From Nicoliella lavandulae (lineage in GTDB: Bacteria; Bacillota; Bacilli; Lactobacillales; Lactobacillaceae), in contig NZ_JAWMWH010000001.1 in the NCBI RefSeq assembly GCF_037546185.1, positions 930,001 to 994,000 of the forward strand: DNA of 64,000 nucleotides, written 5' to 3'. Made by a program: the position numbers and the translations under genes. The notes beneath the pieces are model-generated. The model worked only from the letters and a program-made list of their open reading frames with translations. It did not search any database and had not been told where the DNA came from. Each line of letters opens with the position of its first letter. Position 1 is the stretch's first letter. Positions 17,462-25,989 of the stretch are shown in pieces.

Positions 17462-17491
17462 TTGGTCTGATTATCAAAAGTATTGTATAAT
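17462..17491 (+). promoter_or_regulatory. alaS T-box leader promoter
   Basis: Perfect TATAAT at 17486-17491, with a weak -35 TTGGTC (17462-17467) at 18 bases. Confidence 0.6.
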
Positions 17492-17497
17492 TAAAAT

Positions 17498-17712
17498 GAA
17501 TAAATTAACCAATAACAAATTGGAACATCCAAGGCTTAAGTGGAAAGCAGAGATATCCTGGTTAGTGCGAAGGATACAAGTTTAAGTTGCGGGCTATCCA
17601 AATTAACAGTTACGTTGCTCAGCGTTATTGAGACTAAAGAGGTAAACGAAGACATCGTTGCAAGTAAAGTGGTACCGCGTTAAAAGCGTCTTTACTAGCA
17701 ACGGTGTTTTTG
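17498..17712 (+). promoter_or_regulatory. T-box riboswitch controlling alaS
   Basis: Contains the Stem I AGAGA motif (17549-17553), the GGTTAGTGCGAA distal segment (from 17560), a candidate specifier GCU (Ala) at 17593-17595 followed by A, the T-box proper AAAGTGGTACCGCG (17666-17679), and a competing terminator, GTTGCAAGTAAAG (17657-17669) pairing with CTTTACTAGCAAC (17690-17702) before a T-rich tract. Uncharged tRNA-Ala should stabilise the antiterminator. The specifier assignment is less clear than in the leuS leader. Confidence 0.9.
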
Positions 17713-17732
17713 TGCTTTTGGAGGGAATATTG

Positions 17733-20378
17733 ATGAAAAAATTAAGTAGTAGTGAAGTTCGCCAGATGTTTCTGGATTTCTTTAAAGAACGTGGGCACAC
17801 CATTATGCCTAGTGCTTCGTTAATTCCAGTCGATGATCCATCATTATTATGGATTAACTCTGGGGTTGCAACCATGAAGAAATACTTTGATGGAAGTGTA
17901 GTGCCTAAGAATCCGCGGATGACTAGTTCACAAAAGAGTATTCGGACCAACGATATCGAAAACGTTGGTAAGACTGCTCGGCACCAAACGTTATTTGAAA
18001 TGCTCGGTAACTTTTCCGTTGGGGATTACTTTAAGAAACAAGCGATTGATTGGGCATTTGAACTATTAACATCTGATAAGTACTTTGGTTGGGATAAGGA
18101 CAAGTTATACATGACTGTTTATCCTGATGATGAAGATGCTAAAAAAGATTGGATTGCCGCTGGAGTTGATCCTAGTCATTTGATCGATATGGAAGATAAC
18201 TTCTGGGATGTTGGTCAAGGGCCTTCCGGTCCCGATACAGAAATCTTCTATGACCGGGGCGCTAAGTATGATGACTTAGCACCGGATGATCCAGAAAATT
18301 ATCCTGGTGGTGAAAATGAACGGTATCTAGAAGTATGGAACATCGTGTTCTCACAATTTAATCACAAGCCAGATGACACTTATGAACCACTGCCAAGAAA
18401 GAACATTGATACGGGGATGGGCCTTGAACGAGTGGTTTCAATTTTCCAAGATGCACCAACGAACTTTGAAACCGACTTGTTCTTACCAATTATCCATAAG
18501 ACCGCTGAACTAAGTGATGGTAAGAAGTATGGTGCCAATGCTAATGACGATGTTTCATTCAAGATCATTGCTGATCATGCGCGGGCAATTACATTTGCCA
18601 TCAATGATGGTGCAATTCCATCTAATGTTGGTCGTGGCTATGTGATTAGACGTTTAATTCGGCGGGCAATCGTAGCTGGTCGGGACTTAGGAATTCAAGA
18701 CAACTTCTTGTACAAGTTAGTACCAGTGGTTGGTGAAATTATGAAGTCGCACTATCCAGATGTATTAGAAAATGCTGATTACATTCAAAAGGTAGTTCAA
18801 TCAGAAGAAAAACGGTTTAACGATACGTTATCTGACGGATTAGACCTACTAAATGATGTGATGGATAAGGTTAAGCAATCAGATAGTAAGCAAATGAGTG
18901 GTGCTGATGCATTTAAACTTTATGATACCTATGGCTTCCCATTTGAATTAACCCAAGAATACTTGGCTGATGCAGGATTAAGCGTAGATGAAGCCGGCTT
19001 TAAGGCTGAAATGCAAAAGCAAAAGGATCGGGCTAGAAATGCACGTGAAGACGGTGGTGCAATGGGCTTACAACGAGATTTATTAGTTGATATTAAGACC
19101 CCAAGTAAGTACGTTGGATACACTCAATTAACGGTTGATAATGCTAAACTTGAAGACATTATTTTTGATGAAAAGATCGTTGATAGCGTTAAGGCTGGTA
19201 AGGCTGAATTAATTTTTGATAAGACACCTTTCTATGCTGAAATGGGTGGTCAAGTGGCCGACCAAGGAATCATTGAAGACCAAGCTGGGAACCTAGTGGC
19301 TAAGGTTGTCGATGTTCAACACGCACCAAATGGTCAAAACCTACACACGGTTGAATTAGAAGCCCCAATGAAGAAGGGTGCTAGTTACCAATTAATTGTG
19401 GATAAACACTTCCACAGTAAGGTTGAAAAGAACCATACGGCAACCCACTTATTGGATCAATCATTACGGAACATTTTAGGTGGTCATACCCAACAAGCCG
19501 GTTCATTAGTTGAACCAACTTACCTTCGGTTTGACTTTAACCACTTTGGTTCAGTGACGAAAGAAGACTTAGCTAAGGTTGAACAACTAGTGAATGAACA
19601 AATCTTCGCTGAATTACCAGTTAAGACCATTGAAACTGATCCACAAACTGGAAAAGAAATGGGTGCCGTTGCGGTCTTTAGTGACAAGTACGGTAAGAAG
19701 GTCAGAGTGGTTAGTGCTGGTGACTTCTCCGTTGAATTCTGTGGTGGAGATCACGTTAAGAACACTAATGAAATTGGTCTATTCAAGATTATTTCTGAAT
19801 CTGGTGTTGGAGCCGGAGTCCGGAGAATCGAAGCCGTAACTTCTGAAGAAGCTTATCAATACTTAAGCGATCAAGAAGGATTGTTAAAACAAGTTGCTGG
19901 TGAACTAAAGACTAGCCAAATTAAGGACGTTCCAAACAAGGTTAGTCAATTACAAGCACAGGTAAAAGAACTACAACAAAAACAAGAATCATTAGAAGCT
20001 AAGATTGCTGGACAACAAGCCAACAACGTCTTTGAAAACGTTAAGGACGTTAACGGAGTTAAGATTATTACTGGAATTATCAAAGATTCTGGAATGGCAC
20101 AATTACGTCAGTTGGCTGATACTTGGCGGACAAAGCAACTTTCTGATATCTTGGTATTAGGAACGAACAGCAAGGATAAAGCTAATTTAATTGCTGCTGT
20201 AAGTGATGATCAAGTGAAGGCCGGCTTTAAGGCTGGTGACTTGATCAAGGCCATTGCTTCTAACATTAACGGGGGCGGTGGTGGTCGTCCAAATATGTCT
20301 CAAGCTGGTGGAACTAATCCAGCTGGATTAAATGATGCCATGGCAGCTGCAGTTGACTGGGTCCAAAACCAAAAATAA
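17733..20378 (+). CDS. alaS: alanine--tRNA ligase
   Basis: Charges tRNA-Ala and edits mischarged Ser/Gly. The 881-residue protein has a class II catalytic core at the N-terminus (SGVATMKKYFDG, KTARHQTLFEMLGNFSVGDYFK), an editing domain with HTATHLL and FCGGDH zinc ligands (about residues 565-670), a coiled-coil region (about 730-770) and a C-terminal Gly-rich segment (NGGGGGRPNMSQAGG). ATG 17733 follows GGAGGG at 17720-17725; an upstream in-frame TTG at 17658 lies inside the T-box and is rejected. Controlled by the T-box leader and closed by its own terminator. Confidence 0.98.
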   Translation: MKKLSSSEVRQMFLDFFKERGHTIMPSASLIPVDDPSLLWINSGVATMKKYFDGSVVPKNPRMTSSQKSIRTNDIENVGKTARHQTLFEMLGNFSVGDYFKKQAIDWAFELLTSDKYFGWDKDKLYMTVYPDDEDAKKDWIAAGVDPSHLIDMEDNFWDVGQGPSGPDTEIFYDRGAKYDDLAPDDPENYPGGENERYLEVWNIVFSQFNHKPDDTYEPLPRKNIDTGMGLERVVSIFQDAPTNFETDLFLPIIHKTAELSDGKKYGANANDDVSFKIIADHARAITFAINDGAIPSNVGRGYVIRRLIRRAIVAGRDLGIQDNFLYKLVPVVGEIMKSHYPDVLENADYIQKVVQSEEKRFNDTLSDGLDLLNDVMDKVKQSDSKQMSGADAFKLYDTYGFPFELTQEYLADAGLSVDEAGFKAEMQKQKDRARNAREDGGAMGLQRDLLVDIKTPSKYVGYTQLTVDNAKLEDIIFDEKIVDSVKAGKAELIFDKTPFYAEMGGQVADQGIIEDQAGNLVAKVVDVQHAPNGQNLHTVELEAPMKKGASYQLIVDKHFHSKVEKNHTATHLLDQSLRNILGGHTQQAGSLVEPTYLRFDFNHFGSVTKEDLAKVEQLVNEQIFAELPVKTIETDPQTGKEMGAVAVFSDKYGKKVRVVSAGDFSVEFCGGDHVKNTNEIGLFKIISESGVGAGVRRIEAVTSEEAYQYLSDQEGLLKQVAGELKTSQIKDVPNKVSQLQAQVKELQQKQESLEAKIAGQQANNVFENVKDVNGVKIITGIIKDSGMAQLRQLADTWRTKQLSDILVLGTNSKDKANLIAAVSDDQVKAGFKAGDLIKAIASNINGGGGGRPNMSQAGGTNPAGLNDAMAAAVDWVQNQK

Positions 20379-20392
20379 TTAAATCCGATTAA

Positions 20393-20438
20393 TAAAAAAG
20401 CTCAAAAGTTGAAAATAATTTAACTTTTAGGGCTTTTT
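20393..20438 (+). terminator. alaS terminator
   Basis: AAAAAAGCTCAAAAGTT pairs with AACTTTTAGGGCTTTTTT (one G-U pair and a small bulge), ending in a T-run. Confidence 0.85.
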
Positions 20439-20448
20439 TTAGATTATA

Positions 20449-20457
20449 TGATATAAT
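20449..20457 (+). promoter_or_regulatory. ireB operon extended -10 promoter
   Basis: TGATATAAT: perfect -10 with TGN. It gives a leader of about 105 bases in which I see no recognised riboswitch. Confidence 0.55.
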
Positions 20458-20569
20458 GAATCAATCAGAACGACTAAGTGCGTACTTAATGGTAATCGGA
20501 TTAAATTTGAGGTTTACGATCATTTTTAGTAAAATTGGATTAAACGTAAGCATATAAGAGGTGTTAGAG

Positions 20570-20845
20570 ATGACTTCATTAGATAAGACAATGTACTTCG
20601 ATTTTAATAAAGCACCGAAAGATGTTCACGATACACTCTTGATCGTGTACAAAACGCTGGAAGAAAAGGGGTATAATCCTTACAATCAAATTGTAGGGTA
20701 CCTAATCTCAGGAGATCCTGCCTATATTCCACGTTTTAACGATGCTAGAAACTTAATTCGGCGCCACGAACGTGACGAAATTATTGAGGAATTAGTGCGC
20801 TTTTACCTTGATAAAAACAAAAAAGATGAGGATGCTAATAAATGA
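20570..20845 (+). CDS. ireB: IreB family regulatory phosphoprotein
   Basis: A 91-residue member of the UPF0297/IreB family (YrzL in Bacillus). In enterococci IreB is phosphorylated by the PASTA kinase IreK and tunes cephalosporin resistance. Conserved stretches are TMYFDFNKAP, GYNPYNQIVGYLISGDPAYI and RRHERDEIIEELV. ATG 20570 is preceded by AGAGG at 20557-20561 (8 bases); the GTG at 20561 overlaps that site and is not used. It shares an ATGA overlap with ruvX. The order alaS-ireB-ruvX-yrzB is the conserved Firmicute arrangement. Confidence 0.93.
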   Translation: MTSLDKTMYFDFNKAPKDVHDTLLIVYKTLEEKGYNPYNQIVGYLISGDPAYIPRFNDARNLIRRHERDEIIEELVRFYLDKNKKDEDANK

Positions 20846-21276
20846 GGCTAATGGGATTAGATGTCGGGTCCAGAACCGTTGGCATTGCAGTCAGTGATCC
20901 AATGGGATGGACGGCACAAGGCGTTGAAATCATTCCGATTAATGAGGATGAAAAACAATTTGGGCTAGATCGCTTAGCACAATTGGTAGCTAAATATGAT
21001 GTTGATGGATTCGTTGTGGGGTTACCCAAAAACATGAATAATACTTCTGGTCCGCGGGTCGACGCGGCTCGTAAGTATGCATGGATGGCGAATCAAAAAT
21101 TTGGGATTCCTTTTGATTTCCAAGATGAACGACTGACCACGGTCGAAGCCGAACGAATGTTAGTGGAAGAAGCCGATACCTCACGTAGAAAACGTAAAAA
21201 AGTAATTGATAAGATCGCTGCAGAACTAATTTTACAGGGATATTTAGACCGTAAGGGTAAATTAATGCAGCCATAA
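20842..21276 (+). CDS. ruvX: Holliday junction resolvase-like protein RuvX/YqgF
   Basis: RNase H-fold nuclease of 144 residues implicated in resolving junctions and in pre-16S rRNA maturation. The first acidic residue is in MGLDVGSRTVGIAVSD (about residues 3-18), the middle motif is VVGLPKNMNNTSGPR, and DERLTTVEAE (about 95) carries the later acidic residue. Begins by a 4-base overlap with ireB and is followed by yrzB after 13 bases. Confidence 0.93.
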   Translation: MRLMGLDVGSRTVGIAVSDPMGWTAQGVEIIPINEDEKQFGLDRLAQLVAKYDVDGFVVGLPKNMNNTSGPRVDAARKYAWMANQKFGIPFDFQDERLTTVEAERMLVEEADTSRRKRKKVIDKIAAELILQGYLDRKGKLMQP

Positions 21277-21289
21277 AGGAGAATTTAAT

Positions 21290-21595
21290 ATGACTGAAAC
21301 AACAAATGAAGATGGTAAACAACAAATCACCTTGGTCGATGATCAAGGTAATGAAGAGCTTTACACGATTTTATTTACCTTCGAATCAGAAGATATGGGC
21401 AAATCATACATCTTAGTGTACCCAGCTGGTAAGGAAGATGATGATGAGGTTGATATCGAGGCATACGCACTACCTAAGGGTGAAGATCCTACTGATCCGC
21501 AAGGTGGTCACTTGATGCCAATCGAATCCGAAAAGGAATGGGATATTGTTGAATCCGTTCTAAATACGTTTTTAGATAATGATTCTAATCAATAA
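21290..21595 (+). CDS. yrzB: DUF1292 / UPF0473 protein (YrzB-like)
   Basis: Acidic 101-residue protein with the DUF1292 core (QITLVDDQGNEELYTILFTFESEDMGKSYILVYPAG). Function is not established in the family; it is almost always found after ireB and ruvX, as here. AAAGGAG precedes ATG 21290. A terminator follows directly. Confidence 0.9.
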   Translation: MTETTNEDGKQQITLVDDQGNEELYTILFTFESEDMGKSYILVYPAGKEDDDEVDIEAYALPKGEDPTDPQGGHLMPIESEKEWDIVESVLNTFLDNDSNQ

Positions 21596-21596
21596 C

Positions 21597-21629
21597 AAAG
21601 GCTCCCAGCATCTGCTTGGGAGTTTTTTT
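21597..21629 (+). terminator. terminator of the ireB-ruvX-yrzB operon
   Basis: CTCCCA/TGGGAG stem with a short loop and a 7-base T-run. Confidence 0.88.
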
Positions 21630-21649
21630 GTGAAAAATAAACGGTGACG

Positions 21650-21680
21650 ATATTTCATGCTAAAATAAGACATGAAATAT
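21650..21680. repeat. perfect 10-bp inverted repeat over the zapA promoter
   Basis: ATATTTCATG (21650-21659) and CATGAAATAT (21671-21680) flank an 11-base spacer that holds the -10. It could be an operator or a 5' RNA hairpin. Confidence 0.7.
21658..21666 (+). promoter_or_regulatory. zapA extended -10 promoter
   Basis: TGCTAAAAT, with TAAAAT at 21661-21666, about 30 bases before the zapA start. No convincing -35. Confidence 0.55.
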
Positions 21681-21697
21681 TTGGAGGGAATTAACTA

Positions 21698-21952
21698 ATG
21701 AGTGAAATCAAAAAACGGTTCAAAGCCAAAATCGGCAATCGAACGTATACGTTCGTTGGTAGGAGTTCAATGGAACACATGCATGCAGTAACTGACTTAA
21801 TGAATAAACAATTAAATCAATTAAACCAATTATCATCCAGTATTAGCTATGAGGATGCGATGGTGCTGCTAGCATTTAATGCGATTTCTGATCAATTAAA
21901 GATGCAAGGCAAACTTGATCAAATTGAAAAGGATAATAAAGAGGAACATTAG
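21698..21952 (+). CDS. zapA: cell division protein ZapA
   Basis: An 84-residue ZapA family protein that bundles FtsZ filaments at the Z-ring. The N-terminal part (RFKAKIGNRTYTFVGRSSMEHMHAV) fits the globular domain and the rest is a predicted helical/coiled segment (LNQLNQLSSSISYEDAMVLLAFNAISDQLK). GGAGGG lies about 10 bases before ATG 21698. It is followed by cvpA after 2 bases and then mutS2, a conserved order in Firmicutes. Confidence 0.9.
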   Translation: MSEIKKRFKAKIGNRTYTFVGRSSMEHMHAVTDLMNKQLNQLNQLSSSISYEDAMVLLAFNAISDQLKMQGKLDQIEKDNKEEH

Positions 21953-21954
21953 GG

Positions 21955-22440
21955 ATGTTAACATTATTGATAATCATCTTACTGCTGATTAGTGGAATCA
22001 TTGGATATCACCGTGGACTGGTGGCGGGAATGGTTTCCATCGCCAGTTATGTGATTTCATTTTGGGTCGCATGGACTTTCTCACATCAATTAGCGCAGTT
22101 AGTGAAAAGCGCGTTTGAAACCATTGGAACAGCACTAGCTAGTGGAATTGCTTTTTTTATATTGTTTTTAATTAGTTATTTAATTATGATGCGGGTGAGC
22201 CGTGTGTTAAAAACAGCGGTGAAGTTACCAGGATTAAAGCAACTTGATCATTTATTAGGAGCAATCGCCGGTTTCATTATGGGGTATTTATTGATTTTGA
22301 TTGTCTTGATCGTATTAGTAAAAAGCAGTCAACCATGGTTCGTGACCCAATACGTTAATTCAAATTTAGCACAAACAATAGTAAATCAAACACCACTCCT
22401 AACGCACAATGTAGTTAATCAGTGGTTGAACTCAAATTAA
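21955..22440 (+). CDS. CvpA family membrane protein
   Basis: A 161-residue integral membrane protein with about four hydrophobic helices and the CvpA motif IIGYHRGLVAGMVSIASYVISFWVAW in the first 45 residues, then a central GLKQLDHLLGAIAGFIMGYLL. CvpA proteins are linked to colicin V production in E. coli and to envelope homeostasis elsewhere; a specific role here is unknown. It lies between zapA and mutS2 (yshB position in Bacillus) and is cotranscribed with them. Confidence 0.88.
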   Translation: MLTLLIIILLLISGIIGYHRGLVAGMVSIASYVISFWVAWTFSHQLAQLVKSAFETIGTALASGIAFFILFLISYLIMMRVSRVLKTAVKLPGLKQLDHLLGAIAGFIMGYLLILIVLIVLVKSSQPWFVTQYVNSNLAQTIVNQTPLLTHNVVNQWLNSN

Positions 22441-22454
22441 GGGGGATTGAAGCT

Positions 22455-24818
22455 ATGAATTCTAAGGTTTTAGACACCCTGGAATATAATAAAATTAAGG
22501 GTGCCCTAGCTAAATTTCTCTCGACCAGCACTGGCCGAGAAGAATTGAGTAAATTAAATCCTAGTAATGATGCAAATGTAATTAGCCCTGCATTACTAGA
22601 AACTGATGACGGGGTGCATATTTTACGTTTGCAAAAAGCGATGCCACTAGTAGCATTGAACGACATTACACCCTATATGAAACGCCTTACGATTGATGCA
22701 AGTTTAAATGGAACTGAGTTAGCTCAAATTATGCAGGTCTTAATTACTGCTAATCAAATGATTACGTTCTTTAATAATCTACAGGCCAACAAAGTGGAAT
22801 TAAATCGGTTGTATGATTTAATTGATCAATTTGCAGTGATTCCAGAAGTAACTCAACGGCTTAAGCGGTCCTTAAATCCAGATGGTCGTCTATTGGACGA
22901 AGCTTCTGAAACTTTACACGGGCTTAGAAGACGGATTCAACGGACGGAGACTTCCATTCGTAATCGAATGGGTAAGTACCTACGTGGGGGTCAAGCTAAG
23001 TACCTAAGTGAGGGGATTATTACAATTCGGGATGATCGGTATGTAATTCCGGTTAAAGCCGAAGCTAAGTCCAAATTTGGGGGGATTGTCCATGACCAAA
23101 GTGCATCTGGACAAACCTTATATATTGAACCAGCAGCCGTAGTAGAATTAAATAATCAACTTAGACGGGACCAATTAACTGCTCGTCAAGAAGAAATTCG
23201 TATCTTAGCAGAACTGTCAGACTTAGTTGCTCCATACCAAGATGAAATTATTAATAATGCGAAGTTGATCGGGCATTTAGACTTAGTGAACGCAAAAGCA
23301 CGGTATGCAAATCAACTAAAGGCGACATTACCCAATGTATCTGCCGATAATGCATTGAACTTAAAGCAGGCTCGTCATCCATTGATCGACCAAAAGAAAG
23401 TGGTTGGTAACACCATTAAGTTAGGCGCTGATTATCGGGCCATTATCGTGACTGGACCGAATACTGGTGGGAAAACCATTACAATTAAAACAGTGGGCTT
23501 ACTACAGTTAATGGCTCAATCTGGATTATTCATTCCTGCGAATGAAGGTAGTCAGGTTGGAATCTTTGATGATATTTTTGCTGATATTGGGGACGACCAA
23601 TCGATTGAAAATAACTTAAGTACTTTTTCATCCCATATGGACAATATTGTAAAAATTTTAAAACAAATTACCGCTAATAGTTTGGTCCTATTGGATGAAG
23701 TGGGAGCTGGAACTGATCCAAAAGAAGGGGCCGCATTGGCAATTGCCATCTTGGACAAAATTGGTGCAGTGGGTAGTGAAGTAATCGCAACGACCCACTA
23801 TCCAGAGTTAAAGGCGTATGCATATAACCGACCTGAAACGATCAATGCATCAATGGAATTTGATGTAGAATCGTTAAAACCAACTTATCACCTATTATTG
23901 GGTGTTCCAGGACAAAGTAATGGGTTAAATATTGCCGAACGATTAGGTTTAGATCCTAGTGTGATTCAAGAAGCCCGTTCATTTACCGATACCAGCAGTC
24001 AAGACATCAATAATATGATCAAGCAACTAGCTGACCAAACGAAACGCGCCCGTGAAGATGCAGATTATCTGCAGTCACAATTGAATGCCGCAACTGACTT
24101 ACATGCTGAATTAAAGGATAAGTTTACTCAATATGAGAAGCAACGCGAACGGTTGAACCAAAATGCGAAGGAAAAGGCAAATGAAATCGTAGCAAAGGCT
24201 AAACGTCAAGCTGATCAAATTATTGCGGATCTACATGAAAAACAAAAGCATTTGTCTGAGAAGGCCGTTAAAGAAAATGAATTAATGGATGCTAAGGGTA
24301 AGTTAAATTCATTGCATAATGACCTGACCTTGACCAATAACCGGGTGTTGAAACGTGAAAAAGCTAAGCATGATTTTCATAAGGGCGATGACGTTATCGT
24401 TAAATCCTATGGTCAACCAGGGGTATTGATTAATAAAACTGGTAACCACAGTTGGGAAGTTCAAATTGGGATCTTAAAAATGAAAATTGATGAAAACGAC
24501 TTAGAGAAGACTAGTCAACCTAAAAAAGAGACCAAGCGACAATACAATTCGGTTAGAAGAACGAAATCATCTGGGATGTCTTCAACTTTAGATCTGCGTG
24601 GGCATCGGTATGATGAAGCGATGCATGAAGTAGATCGATACATTGATGCAGCCTTATTAGCTGGGTATCCATCCGTTACGATTATTCATGGAAAAGGAAC
24701 GGGTGCGCTCCGTAAAGGGGTTACTAATTACTTGAAGGGAAACCGCCGGGTAAAGAGTTTTGGGTACTCACCTGCGAATGCGGGTGGTGACGGCTCGACC
24801 GTTGTTAAATTTAAGTAG
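22455..24818 (+). CDS. mutS2: endonuclease MutS2 / ribosome rescue factor RqcU
   Basis: A 787-residue MutS2. It lacks the mismatch-reading N-terminal domain of MutS; it has core/clamp helices, an ATPase with GPNTGGKT (about residues 335) and LLDEVGAGTDP (about 412), a long coiled coil (about 510-640), a KOW-like segment (KGDDVIVKSYGQPGVL) and a C-terminal Smr nuclease domain with LDLRGHRYDEA and IHGKGTGALRKG. Family members suppress recombination and, in Bacillus, split collided ribosomes. ATG 22455 has AAGGGGG upstream; an earlier in-frame TTG at 22422 lies inside cvpA and is not used. Confidence 0.95.
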   Translation: MNSKVLDTLEYNKIKGALAKFLSTSTGREELSKLNPSNDANVISPALLETDDGVHILRLQKAMPLVALNDITPYMKRLTIDASLNGTELAQIMQVLITANQMITFFNNLQANKVELNRLYDLIDQFAVIPEVTQRLKRSLNPDGRLLDEASETLHGLRRRIQRTETSIRNRMGKYLRGGQAKYLSEGIITIRDDRYVIPVKAEAKSKFGGIVHDQSASGQTLYIEPAAVVELNNQLRRDQLTARQEEIRILAELSDLVAPYQDEIINNAKLIGHLDLVNAKARYANQLKATLPNVSADNALNLKQARHPLIDQKKVVGNTIKLGADYRAIIVTGPNTGGKTITIKTVGLLQLMAQSGLFIPANEGSQVGIFDDIFADIGDDQSIENNLSTFSSHMDNIVKILKQITANSLVLLDEVGAGTDPKEGAALAIAILDKIGAVGSEVIATTHYPELKAYAYNRPETINASMEFDVESLKPTYHLLLGVPGQSNGLNIAERLGLDPSVIQEARSFTDTSSQDINNMIKQLADQTKRAREDADYLQSQLNAATDLHAELKDKFTQYEKQRERLNQNAKEKANEIVAKAKRQADQIIADLHEKQKHLSEKAVKENELMDAKGKLNSLHNDLTLTNNRVLKREKAKHDFHKGDDVIVKSYGQPGVLINKTGNHSWEVQIGILKMKIDENDLEKTSQPKKETKRQYNSVRRTKSSGMSSTLDLRGHRYDEAMHEVDRYIDAALLAGYPSVTIIHGKGTGALRKGVTNYLKGNRRVKSFGYSPANAGGDGSTVVKFK

Positions 24819-24835
24819 TACACTAAGCAATTTAA

Positions 24836-24863
24836 TTGCATTTCATTAATTTCATGGTAAACT
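24836..24863 (+). promoter_or_regulatory. trxA promoter
   Basis: TTGCAT (24836-24841), 16-base spacer carrying TGG, TAAACT (24858-24863). Confidence 0.55.
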
Positions 24864-24895
24864 ATTTAAAAGTAAGAAATATAGGAGGTAATTTA

Positions 24896-25210
24896 ATGGT
24901 TACTGAAACTACTGATAAAACATTTGAACAAGATACTGCCAAAGGCGTTACCTTAACTGACTTTTGGGCTACATGGTGTGGTCCTTGTCGGATGCAATCA
25001 CCTGTTGTGGATCAACTATCCGAAGAAATGGGCGATAAGGTAACATTCAATAAGATGGATGTTGATAAAAACCAAGAAACTCCTCAAAAGTTTGGAATTA
25101 TGAGTATTCCAACTTTACTAGTTAAAAAGGATGGTAAGGTTGTTGATAGTATTGTGGGTTACCACAGTAAAGAACAACTTGCTAAGATTTTAGACCAATA
25201 CGTGGGCTAA
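24896..25210 (+). CDS. trxA: thioredoxin
   Basis: Cytoplasmic dithiol reductant of 104 residues. The active site WCGPC is at about residues 27-31 within DFWATWCGPCRMQSP, and the cis-proline is in GIMSIPTLLV. ATG 24896 has AGGAGG at 24883-24888. It follows mutS2, as in many lactobacilli, but has its own promoter and a strong terminator. Confidence 0.96.
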   Translation: MVTETTDKTFEQDTAKGVTLTDFWATWCGPCRMQSPVVDQLSEEMGDKVTFNKMDVDKNQETPQKFGIMSIPTLLVKKDGKVVDSIVGYHSKEQLAKILDQYVG

Positions 25211-25222
25211 TTAATCTAAATT

Positions 25223-25262
25223 AAAAATCGTGACCTAAGTTTTACTTAGGCCACGATTTTTT
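25223..25262. terminator. bidirectional terminator between trxA and yslB
   Basis: AAAAATCGTG and CCTAAGT pair with ACTTAGG and CACGATTTTTT (one mismatch). A/T runs on both sides serve the converging genes. Confidence 0.9.
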
Positions 25263-25264
25263 GA

Positions 25265-25831
25265 TTAATCTTCACTTTTATTATCTTTGCTATCTGAATC
25301 ATCGTTATCTTCATCATCGTCTGAACTAGATGGTGATGGGATTTGATTGGCAATGATTTCAAATGGTTGGATGGGTTCAAAATCATCAACCGGGTTCTTA
25401 GGATCAATGTGAACGGTAATTAAAACATTTCCCTTTTTAAGTTGCTTTTTGTTAATTTCTGCTTCGGCGGTTAAATGTTTTTGTTGCTCAATTGATTGTG
25501 CCAATAGGCCGGTTTCTAGCATAAAGTCAGCATCTGGATTGACTGCCAGTCGGTTTTCGACAACTGCACCGGTGATTTGGTATTCAATAAATGAATCCCC
25601 TTCATTGGTAATTGCTAAATCACCTAATCCAGTTTGTTTGAAAAAGATGACTAATTCACCGTTAGTGGTCGTTGCATACTTACGAGCCATACTCTTACCA
25701 GCCCAGTATAAGATACTATGCAAATCTGCGCCTAGTAGGTCGGTAATGACTTCATCGCGTAGGAAAGCTGCGGGCCAGCTATTTTTTATTTCCGGATTGG
25801 TAATGAATTGTTGGTATAATTCTTTATTCAT
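25265..25831 (-). CDS. yslB: YslB family protein (DUF2507)
   Basis: A protein of 188 residues by the start I prefer. The DUF2507 core includes WPAAFLRDEVITDLLGADLHSILYWAGKSMARKY and a later segment on a 4-vinyl-reductase-like fold; no biochemical role is established. The C-terminal 25 residues are highly acidic and disordered (SSSDDDEDNDDSD...). A longer frame begins at 25876, but a perfect TATAAT overlaps that ATG and no ribosome binding site precedes it; the internal ATG at 25831 has TTGAGG upstream and gives MNKELYQQF, which matches how I remember lactobacillar homologues starting. It converges on trxA. Confidence 0.82.
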   Translation of the reverse strand: MNKELYQQFITNPEIKNSWPAAFLRDEVITDLLGADLHSILYWAGKSMARKYATTTNGELVIFFKQTGLGDLAITNEGDSFIEYQITGAVVENRLAVNPDADFMLETGLLAQSIEQQKHLTAEAEINKKQLKKGNVLITVHIDPKNPVDDFEPIQPFEIIANQIPSPSSSDDDEDNDDSDSKDNKSED

Positions 25832-25874
25832 ATCCGTTTTCAACCTCAATTCTTTAAATTCGTTTTCAAAATTC

Positions 25875-25880
25875 ATTATA
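25875..25880 (-). promoter_or_regulatory. possible yslB -10 element
   Basis: TATAAT on the minus strand overlaps an in-frame ATG at 25876 and lies about 45 bases before the preferred start. No clear -35. Confidence 0.4.
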
Positions 25881-25936
25881 CACTTAATAAAACATCTTTT
25901 GGAATACTTTTACACTATCTTATATCTTGCAGCTAA

Positions 25937-25945
25937 TGCTAAAAT
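25937..25945 (+). promoter_or_regulatory. murI extended -10 promoter
   Basis: TGCTAAAAT, the same extended -10 as before zapA and pepV, about 45 bases before the murI start. Confidence 0.5.
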
Positions 25946-25989
25946 GTTAGATAATAAAGTTTCATAAACAATCGAAAGAAGGCTCAACA

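Noticed and set aside
17603..17950. 115-codon minus-strand frame over the alaS leader
   Set aside because: It crosses the T-box and the start of alaS; no ribosome binding site or motif.
25449..25967. 172-codon plus-strand frame opposite yslB
   Set aside because: Antisense shadow of yslB, which has a recognisable DUF2507 core; the plus-strand translation has no family motif.
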